64,000 bases of DNA from Azolla caroliniana (lineage: Eukaryota > Polypodiophyta), in contig JBHGNT010000002.1 of NCBI GenBank assembly GCA_043228905.1, positions 24,800,001-24,864,000 on the forward strand, given 5' to 3'. Position numbers and translations under genes: made by a program. This document shows positions 55,464-64,000 of the stretch, in pieces. Positions within the stretch are counted from its first letter, which is position 1. Each line of letters begins with the position of its first letter. The notes under the pieces are model-generated. The model saw only the letters and a list, made by a program, of their open reading frames with translations. It was not told the origin of the DNA and did no database searches.

Positions 55464-58360
55464 TTATTTCTCAGTATATATGGCAATTTGTGGAACGATG
55501 ACACTGCCCATCCATAGTTTTCCATCATGTTCTTCAACTTCGCTAACCAATCTTACCACTTTTCCCTCTCGATCTTCCAGAACCTCGACAAGAACACCAT
55601 CTTGACTGAGTCTAATCACCATTCCCTTGGCTAACATCCTTGAAATTTTCGTGTATACACTAGTCAAGGATATGGGTAGTTTTAGCAATGCTGCCCGGAT
55701 CCATAATGGCGAGTTTAATAAAATATTTGGTTTTGCATGGATAGCAACAAAGAAATCTCCATTCTTCACACGTCGAACATTATCTGGATATCCTGGCATT
55801 GAACTAAAAAGCTCCAATTCCCCTTTTCTTGGGCCCTTCAACCAATACCGCATGATGCTGCAAAAGATTAACACTTTAGGATCACTAGCAACAAGTGCAA
55901 ACAACGAGATAGAGAAGAAAAGAGAGAAGCAAACCGGCGAGTGAGCGTCTCCGACATCACCAAGTAGGAATTGTCTTGGCTGATTGCAATGCCATTAGGG
56001 AACTGAAGGCCATGTAAAAGCACTTTCGTCTCACCAGTTGAAGGATTAAATCTAAGAAGCCTACCACTTTTATCTCCGCCAACAAACATAGTTACGAAGT
56101 CTCTGCAAATAAAACCATACATCCATATAACTAGTACATATAAATCAATGGCCCAAGGTATACAATCAAGTAGATGGTTTTCATTGCTTGCTCTTTAAGC
56201 CATAATATTATGTTCATCGTACAAATAATTCATATTTTGACTCTTGATATCACCTACATTTATCACAATTCAAGAAGATAATAATCAATCATCCAACATT
56301 GGTCGGGGAAATATAATTACAATGCAATGCTAGGTAAATGTTTGAAAAAATCGCATAAGCACATTACCATTGGAAATATAAGAATTTGGCTCTTACATCT
56401 TTGCTTTGCACAACGTTGAAATGATAGCATTGCAAAACGTTTGATGCTTACCTTCTATGATACTTGGAGCTACTGTCGGTGAAATAGACGAAGCCATCAT
56501 CATCAAATTCAACGTCATTTGTAAATGCAAGAGGAATACCTTCAGCCTCTGTTACTATAACCTTAGCCAAACCGCCCTCAGCACCGACAACGCATAGACC
56601 ATAGTATGCATCAGCAACATATAAGTCTCCTTTCTTATCAAACCTCATCCCCAAAGGCCTTCCACATATGTGCTCAAGCTCAATCTTCAGAGAAGGAGGT
56701 GATCCAGGATTGCAAATTGAAGAGCTGCTCACAGACAAAAGAACCAGTTAGGACTACTTTTTGCACAAAATAAAAAAGCAGTACTTCAAGGATTATCAAA
56801 TATCACAGAAAAGTTCAGCTCAATTCTCAATTTGTTTTTCAATCACATGCCTGGTAGAATATGTGTTTGCCATTTATCTCTATTGTGCACAAGCAGGGAA
56901 AGAAAGAACAAAGACCATTTATGCAAACATGTGGTCAGAACTATTTATCATTATTCACTGATCATTGATCAAAAGGTTAATATACACCTTAGCATTATCA
57001 AATTAAAAGTTCAACTTAAAAATATAGAGAAAAAAAGTTAATGAGAAAATAAAACATGTCGATATAAAAGACAATATTCGTGTTTGAAGAAAAGTAAAAA
57101 TGCATTCACACTGCTTTCTAGACAATCAAGTCTGAGAAACCTGATTTTAAATAGTTAATTTATTCCACACGGAAAATAGATTTTTGCCTTTAATGTATTA
57201 AAAATTGGCTTGAAATTTAATGGCAACATAATCGAGCTTTTCTAGTAAGGAGCTAATTCATCCATTGCTGATTCTTATTTAGTTTAATTGTGTATTCATT
57301 GAATTGTTGAGAGATCTAATTCACATAAAATTGTGCTTCAATTCATCAAAACGTCACAAACTTTTATTATTATCCCAAAGCAGATGTGACTCAGTCAAAT
57401 GTGAGGGAGGATTGCCTAAGAACCATCGAATATTAGATAATGGAAATTAGCGAACGTAATCTAAAGTTCTATGTGTCAATTTTCTGTCTTTGTAAATTGC
57501 TACTATATTCTGTTAATGGAGGGCTTTTAGATTGGATTTTGGAAATAAAGTTATGGTGTCATCATCTTTTCATCACACGGTGTGTATAGTGGGTAAACCA
57601 AGCCAAACTTATGGCTTATGACAGTGAATGTGAGGTGGTTAATTAGGGTAAGGGTTAGACTGATTGCACTGCTGGCATTTGCTTTCACTGAAATCAAGTG
57701 CAAAAGGGAGGAAAGAACAGGAGAGAGGGATTTTTTAGGTTTTCTTCTAATTTTCTATCAATAGGGTAGGATTTTTTCAGTTCAAAAGCAATCTTGCTGC
57801 CAATGATTTTATCCGTCTCTATTTCTCTAATTTCGGCAATACAATCAACAATCCCACGTCTAATGTTTGTCTAATTCATCGTTTAATTTCCACCAAACGA
57901 GTGTAATTTTCCCTCTCATTTCTCCTATTGTCTCTTAGTTAAAAACCTTAGCAACTCAACCCCACCTCTGGCCCCAGCTGACATGCACACACAGATCCGC
58001 ACAAGAAGAATAACAAGGATCGAAGAGAGAAACGTAAAGGGAATACAAAACTGGAAAAACTGACCGATTGGGAGATGTGTGGGCAAACTCCGTCCATCCT
58101 TTTTCCTGCCCATCCCATCGCATGATCCGTCCATCAGCGATGCCTGTGTACGGACCGCGGCCCTCGCGATCGAACGCGAGACTCTCAGGTCCGATGAAAT
58201 CAGGTGTGGAAAGGATCTGTGAGCGTTGGAGCTTATTCTCCATGTCCATAGGGATCTGATCATGTAGTGGAGGTTGAGGAGGTACAAGGACCCATCTCAC
58301 AAATAAAGCCAGGGTAGCTGCTACCAAGACCCACCTCAGCCTCCATGCCTCCAAGGCCAT
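55464..58360 (-). CDS. Strictosidine-synthase-like protein (SSL), four exons
   Basis: Exons on the minus strand: 58360-58065, 56724-56452, 56102-55935 and 55857-55464, all with GT-AG borders and phase 2 joins, total 1131 nt or 376 residues. Residues about 8-26 form one hydrophobic segment (signal anchor or signal peptide; ER/vacuolar route). The rest matches the plant strictosidine-synthase-like / adipocyte-plasma-membrane-associated-protein-like beta-propeller family: HICGRPLG (116-123), ADAYYGL, AFTNDVEFDDDG, YFTDSSSKY, LQFPNGIAIS, GYPDNVRR. Length equals the family norm (about 370). Family members resemble calcium-dependent phosphotriesterase-fold proteins; most plant SSLs, unlike true strictosidine synthase, are not known to make alkaloids, so no substrate is assigned. 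ATG 58360 sits in GCCATGGCC context. The first intron is 1340 bp. Confidence 0.93.
56725..58064 (-). other. First intron of the SSL gene
   Basis: Donor GTCAGT, acceptor GAGCAG. AT-rich, no element or nested gene seen. Confidence 0.85.
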
Positions 58361-61198
58361 GGCTTCTGTCTTCTTTAACTCGTCAGGACGCAGTACCTGT
58401 TTCTGCTATCCTTCAGAGCTTACTACCTTGGACAGCTGAAAAGAGAGAAGTGTACTCCTGTGTGGGTGTGGGGACTAGACTCTGTTCCTTCCTTTTTCTT
58501 GTTTAATAGACACACTTTGAACTTGGAAGGTATGTTATGTATGTAGGAAGAAAAGGAACCTCATGAAAACCTCCTCATTTTGGTGGTGTTCACTGTTCAT
58601 CTCTTACCCCCTAAGGGCTCATTCACATAGGTCCCCATTCCTCGACTCTGTCCTGTCCGGCCCTTCGGCTTCTCCCTGCTCCTGCATATTCTATGGCCTT
58701 TCTTCTGGCTCCTCTCCGTAAGTAAACCCGCATGCGTTTTCCTTGCCCACAACATGATAGAAAGAGCCACTAAAAGGACATGTGTATTCTATTCTTTCGT
58801 GATCCTACCTTGTGAATTTTATCTACTTCTGTTTTTCCCCCAAGAAGGATACTACATTAGTATTTGGAATACGCCCTAAGGCTATCTTTACATGAAATAT
58901 GTACATTTAGGTAATGACCCCACATGCTTAGTTCTAATTGTCGACTTAAAATAAATACTTCGGTGTAGAATCCGCCTATAAAATATTCCTTCCCCCCCCC
59001 CCCCCCCCCCGCCCATATGGCATGAAACTCCAATTGTTATAACTTTGCTCGTTGCATATTACCTTTTATGTTATGTTATCTAAAAACCCTTTGAGATTTT
59101 TGGAAAAAAAAAAAACAACCTTTGATCTTATGCACAATCTCTATGTAAATCCCTTACATTATTTGGGTAGTAGGTATTTCGGTCACATTTTGGAAAACCT
59201 TCAAATATCTAGCCCTCCAAATATACCAAATTGTGATACTACTTACCAATTGCCTTAAGTTTATCAGACTCTATTTATGGATTCAGTGATATAATTGTTT
59301 TTTGCATTAGACCATGTCCCATAGCAAGAGAATCTTCAAGTTCAACATTCTCTTGTTATCATATATCATTGGTTTATCTTGTACCATCGCCCATAATATT
59401 GCTCCCCATGTATACATTGCTTTATATATTGGTATATGTCACGATTCTTTTCCATATTTCCATCACAAAGTCACAACTCCACTGACAATGCTTAGTAGTC
59501 TCCACTAGATTTGTACAAAAAAGGGCACATATTGTTTGCATTTACCCCTTTTTGTCAATTTTATCTACTTCCTCTAAAGAAATCTCAACAAAAGTTTGCT
59601 TGAGATGTAGTCATTTTTTGACATTGTATCACGATATTTGATCTGCCTTAGTTTGTAATTAAGTGTAAACAATGTGTATATAGAATTGTCTTTTTCAAAA
59701 TGCCCTAAGAGTTGTTTTACATGGCTTTAAAGGGAAAGATAGGAGTTGTTTTACATGGCTTTAAAAGATAAAGATAGAAGTCATTTTACATACCTTATGT
59801 GATTTTGAAAGAAACAACAATCATGCATAGTTTTATCTTTTACCCTTCTTCGTGAGTCATATTATGCAACTTCAAAATATAATAGTAAGAGCATTTAAAT
59901 TACGCATGCCTTCGATGAAAGGTAATTGTAATTGTAAGGCCTAGTGACTTGTAAGGACGAGGATGAGTTGTCTAATGATTGTGTCTCCAGAAGTAGTTGT
60001 GAGATGCAAATAACTCTTTGAGTGAGGGATTAAATTTCATACCATTTCAAAAGTATGCATTTGCAAAATTAGTCATGTAAAGAAGCATGCACCAAACTTC
60101 TTTAATTAGAATAGCTTATGGAAGTACAAAAGCACTAGTTGCAACTTGATATTGTGCTTAAAATTACAATGGGCTTTTTCATTCATCCACGATTGCCTAT
60201 CATAAATGTTTAGTACATAATGCAACAAACCAATATCCAAATTTCCAATAATGATAGTATAGAGTGCTCATGAACATCAATCCACCAATTACTTACACAA
60301 TCGATCGTAGAGGTCAAGCACATGACCTCGTTTTTACTCAACAACCTTACCAGATGATGTCAATTGTAACATAATTATTTCTAAATGGACTCCTATGCGC
60401 TACAAGGATATGTCGTTTTCTCCCATCTCCTCTCTTTGATAACACAAATTTTATATATGTACTTTACACATAAAGAAACAATGAGGGACACATAAGACTA
60501 GAACAAAAATAGATAGATCAATTTTATTATCATCATTGGAAGATAAATATGACCTATCAATAATGAAACATAAAATATAACATTTTCATGTACAACATGT
60601 GAAAATGAGTAGCAACTCTCAATGTTCAAGAACTTACTAATGAATTTCGCAATTGAGAATGTACACAATGATTGTGAGATAAAATCTTGTGCGGTTGGGT
60701 TAGGTAAAAAATGTGTGGAAAACATAGTTGAATGTGATTAAAGCCAAAGCATTGGTATCAAATTGTGATATTTAGACTCCTACACTTGTTTGGGAAAAAT
60801 ATACATTTTTTACTAGTCTCAGTCCTCTGAGGAAGACAACAGGATGGGTTCATGCTCTTTTTTTATAGGTCTTGTCTCACCTTGAAGAGAGTGTGAACTA
60901 TAATATGCATGGAACCAATTTTTGGAATGGAAGACAATAGGATGGGATGTAGCATGTATCAACGTGTGTGGTTTCCCATGTCATGACTCTTGATACATTA
61001 GCATTGCAAGAAGACCTCGTTCAAAGACAAACATATATGATGCATCATGAAGCCACTATATTGATAAATGGATGGATGGATACCACCTATGTTTGCTTGA
61101 GAATAACTTTTGAACCACCCACATGTGACATCCATAGCAGGTGTTTTTTTATGTCATGTTACTAGCTTCCATAGTCACTATTACATTAGTATAATCAT
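58361..61198. other. SSL upstream region and intergenic DNA
   Basis: AT-rich, with a 19-base poly(C) run at 58992-59010 and a direct repeat of AGGAGTTGTTTTACATGGCTTTAAA-type sequence (about 59709-59765). No gene or transposon end recognised. Confidence 0.55.
58992..59010. repeat. Poly(C) tract, 19 bases
   Basis: Uninterrupted C run about 630 bp upstream of the SSL start codon. Confidence 0.95.
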
Positions 61199-61494
61199 TG
61201 TTGTAGACGAGGTCGTCAATGCGGAAGATCAAGAAGCATTCGATTGCTGTTGAATACCTGCGTATAACAGAATCATAGATCGTGCACAGAGAGAGAGAGA
61301 GAGAGAGACACAAAAGACTTTCTCATTCAACAAAGCAATAATACAACACCCAACCTTACAAAAAGGTTACAAGGTCACTATATATAGTGACCGACTTAGG
61401 GCAACTACCCTTTATGCTAATTACACAAATGCCCCAAACTTGGGCTATAGAAAGGGATAGTGTGAATACGTCCATTATACACTTGTATTCGACA
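61199..61494 (-). repeat. copia-D 3' LTR
   Basis: Sense TGTCGAATACAAG (61494) to CTACAACA (61199), 296 bp, preceded by the purine tract ACGGGGGAG. The 20-bp palindrome GGTCACTATATATAGTGACC at 61373-61392 contains the likely TATA box. GA microsatellite at about 61289-61308. Confidence 0.85.
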
Positions 61495-61687
61495 CTCCCC
61501 CGTAATGGGCGTATACATGGGTTATCTAAGATTACAGGTATAGACTTAGGTTCTCGGACATATCAGCTTTGTTCGGGTCGGCAGGGTCCGAAGGCAGAAG
61601 ACCGAACTGGTCGGGTCGGAACAGTTGAAGCCGATCATTAAGGAACTGATGTCGGTTGTCGGGAACCATCCTGCTCTGTGTCCGGCT

Positions 61688-64000
61688 CTAACCGGACTGG
61701 TTTGTCGTTACGCCCATCTGATGCCGAAGAGACCGAAAACGGTCTGCCGAAAGACACTTGGTCATTCCATCTGCGACATTGTCGGTTGTGGATATTTTCT
61801 CTAGACCGATTTTCCCTGAAATGACGCAGTCCCGAACGAAGTGATATCGAACGTCGATATGTTTGGAGGCGTTGTGGTGAACCGGATTTTTCGACAAGGC
61901 AACAGCACCTTGACTGTCGCTGTAGACAACTGGAGCCGAGTCATGGTCGACTTGTCGAAACGTGTGCGCCAGCCGACCGAGCCACAAAGCTTCTTTTGCT
62001 GCGTCGGACGCAGCTACATATTCTGCTTCGGTCGTTGAGGTCGCTGTGCACTCCTGAAGTTTCGACTTCCACGAGATTGCTCCATTGCCGAATTTGAAGC
62101 AGTATCCGGTTGTTGATTTCCGACTGTCTATACAGCCGGCGAAATCCGAGTCGGTGTAACCGACTACGCCTGAGGTTCGGTTCTGACCGAAAAGAATGCC
62201 ATGGTCTTTTGTGCCAGCCAGATATCTGAACACATGCTTGACTGCGTTCCAATGCGATCGGCCAGGATTGTGCATAAATCTGCTAACGACTCCTACGGCA
62301 TGAGAAATATCAGGCCGTGTCGCGACCATCAGGTACATAAGGGAGCCGACTGCCGGTGCATACGGTACCGACTTCATATCTTCCCCCTCCGGGCCGGATG
62401 TCGGGCAGTCTCGCTGAGAGAGCCGAAGATTCATTGGGAGCGGGGTTGAAGCAGATGTGGCTGATTGCATGTTGAAGCGTTCCAAGACACGTCGGATATA
62501 GTCGGTCTGAGATAAAAAAAGATGTCGTTTATCGCGATGCCGACTAATCTTCATGCCGAGTATGTGTCGTGCCGGACCGAGGTCCTTCATTGCAAACTTC
62601 AACCGCAGTTGCCGGATGAGATCGGCAAGTTCGCCCGCGTGGCGTCCAGAAATTAGCATGTCGTCCACGTAGATGATGAGGAAGATGGGTGATCCATCTT
62701 GAGCTGTGTTGGTAAAGAGACAATGGTCCTCATCGCTTTTTGAGAAGCCGATCGATTGGATGAAGTCGTCGAACTTCTTGTACCATTGTCGCGGTGCCTG
62801 TTTGAGGCCGTATAGACTCTTCCTGAGTCGGCAGACTAGATGTTCTTGGCCAGTTGCCACGAAGCCTTTTGGCTGCTCCATATAAATTTCCTCCTCGAGA
62901 TCACCATGGAGGAAGGCTGTTTTGACATCTAGCTGAATCAGCTCCAAGTTGTCGGCTGCCACTACGCCGAGTAGAAAACGAAGGGTTGTCATTTTCACAA
63001 CTGGTGAAAAAATCTCGTCGAAGTCGACGCCATATTCTTGTCGGAAGCCCTTCGCAACTAATCTGGCCTTGTACTTTGGGGTGGTCGAATCAGACGTCTC
63101 TTTTAGTCGATAAACCCACTTGCAAGGAAGAGCACGTCGGTTCCTAGGTAATTCGACCAGATCCCAAGTCTTGTTTGCCCGAATGGAGTGCATTTCCGAC
63201 TCCATCGCCAGATGCCAGGTGGCGGAATCGACAGATGTCGATGCTTCTTCGTAAGACGTCGGTTCGCCGGCGTCGGTGAAGAAAATTCCAGGAGAATACC
63301 TCTCCGGAGGTTGCGACAGTCTCTCGGATCGTCGAGGTATGATTGGACTGGTCGCATCGGGTATCGAGGTCGGATGGTCCGAAAGCGGATTGTTCTGCTG
63401 TGCCGAGTCGGAGTTGTCCGAGTCAGTAGTGTAAGGTTCAGCTACCCGTGAAGCTGACCGTGTGTTGAGAGCGGGGTCTTCTTGAAGGGTCGGCACATCG
63501 GAAAATGTTACCCTTCGGACTTCGATCGGTTTTTCGACTGATGGACTCATAGCCGACTTGTTGAACACAACGTCCGAACTTCGGACGATTTGTCTGCGTT
63601 CGGGATCCCAGAGTCGGTATCCCATTTCGCCGTCAGATCCATATCCGAGGAAAATGCATTTCCTGGACCGAGGTGCAAGTTTTCGGCGATCATCTTTCGG
63701 AATAAGAGCGTACGCCTCGCATCCGAAGATCCTCAGCTTGTCGTAATTCGGCTTACTGCCGATCCATAGTTCCTGAGGAATTTGAAGTCCTAGAGGTCTA
63801 CTTGGCGACATATTGATTATGTGTACTGCCGTGAGTAGAGCCTCTGCCCAGAAGCCATCCGACAGTCCGGAGTGTTGGAGCATGGAAACTATCCTTTCTT
63901 GGATTGTCCGATTCATTCGTTCTGCAATCCCGTTTTGCTCCGGACTGTGTGGTGCCGTAAATTCACGTCGGATGCCGCGTTGTCGGCAGAATTTGACGAA
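61688..64000 (-). CDS. copia-D pol (integrase end, RT, RNase H), open and partial
   Basis: The frame is open for 770 codons from the window edge to TGA at 61688-61690. At the edge it is in the integrase core (catalytic Glu region SPEQNGIAERMN), then FGCEAYALIP and FLGYGSDGEMGYRLW, an acidic linker, RT (KWVYRLKE, FDEIFSPVVKMTTLRFLL, DVKTAFLHGDLEEEIYMEQP, catalytic IYVDDM, KDLGPARHILGM) and RNase H (YTDSDFAGCIDSRKSTTGY, TSTTEAEYVAASDA, YSDSQGAVALSKNP). No stop or frameshift is seen, unlike almost all other copia copies here, so the element may be autonomous. Gag, protease and the 5' LTR lie to the right of the window. Confidence 0.9.
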   Translation of the reverse strand, partial: FVKFCRQRGIRREFTAPHSPEQNGIAERMNRTIQERIVSMLQHSGLSDGFWAEALLTAVHIINMSPSRPLGLQIPQELWIGSKPNYDKLRIFGCEAYALIPKDDRRKLAPRSRKCIFLGYGSDGEMGYRLWDPERRQIVRSSDVVFNKSAMSPSVEKPIEVRRVTFSDVPTLQEDPALNTRSASRVAEPYTTDSDNSDSAQQNNPLSDHPTSIPDATSPIIPRRSERLSQPPERYSPGIFFTDAGEPTSYEEASTSVDSATWHLAMESEMHSIRANKTWDLVELPRNRRALPCKWVYRLKETSDSTTPKYKARLVAKGFRQEYGVDFDEIFSPVVKMTTLRFLLGVVAADNLELIQLDVKTAFLHGDLEEEIYMEQPKGFVATGQEHLVCRLRKSLYGLKQAPRQWYKKFDDFIQSIGFSKSDEDHCLFTNTAQDGSPIFLIIYVDDMLISGRHAGELADLIRQLRLKFAMKDLGPARHILGMKISRHRDKRHLFLSQTDYIRRVLERFNMQSATSASTPLPMNLRLSQRDCPTSGPEGEDMKSVPYAPAVGSLMYLMVATRPDISHAVGVVSRFMHNPGRSHWNAVKHVFRYLAGTKDHGILFGQNRTSGVVGYTDSDFAGCIDSRKSTTGYCFKFGNGAISWKSKLQECTATSTTEAEYVAASDAAKEALWLGRLAHTFRQVDHDSAPVVYSDSQGAVALSKNPVHHNASKHIDVRYHFVRDCVISGKIGLEKISTTDNVADGMTKCLSADRFRSLRHQMGVTTNQSG

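Noticed and set aside
58068-58259. Plus-strand frame opposite SSL exon 1
   Set aside because: Antisense shadow of the first exon; splice borders and family match support only the minus strand.

Overview
This is nuclear DNA of a land plant, probably an angiosperm. The evidence is a plastid-targeted ClpC gene, a strictosidine-synthase-like gene with consensus GT-AG introns, and dense nests of plant-type Ty1/copia and Ty3/gypsy LTR retrotransposons primed by initiator tRNA-Met. Species cannot be told from the sequence. Element names used here (copia-1, -2, -3, -X, -Y, -D, -D', -E, -G, -H and gypsy-A, -C, -F, -J) are local labels.

Positions 1-26261 are a GC-rich, CCGG-rich retrotransposon graveyard. 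In 1-13365 two nested copia elements (copia-X interrupted by copia-1, and copia-1 interrupted by gypsy-A) are each cut into halves that lie on opposite strands. The split points match, and copia-1 is flanked by TTATC on both sides, so one inversion explains the layout. From 13749 an old copia-D' 5' region (LTR, leader, gag) is interrupted by complete but decayed copia-2 (14419-19743, target duplication CTCCG). Then come a copia-E 3' end, a gypsy-F 3' end whose LTR holds a solo copia LTR (duplication CGATC), and copia-G.

Positions 26262-42790 are a clean three-level nest. Copia-H (26267-42785, duplication TGATG) contains gypsy-J (27997-38875, ACGG), which contains copia-3 (30952-36283, GTTGG). 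Gypsy-J is a gag-only, non-autonomous element filled with degenerate repeats. Copia-3 is very young: I see one difference between its two 609-bp LTRs, and one in-frame TAG is the only break in gag-pol.

Positions 42791-61198 are AT-rich host sequence with three genes. A gene at 45533-48661 (+) encodes a 938-residue N-terminally hydrophobic, acidic protein of unknown family with 34-residue repeats. A gene at 51117-53921 (+) encodes a ClpC-type HSP100 chaperone in a single exon. A gene at 55464-58360 (-) encodes a strictosidine-synthase-like protein in four exons (376 aa). A LINE zinc-finger remnant, poly(C) tracts, tandem repeats and microsatellites lie between them. No operon-like link between the three genes is visible. 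Positions 61199-64000 are the 3' part of copia-D, whose pol frame is open to the window edge.
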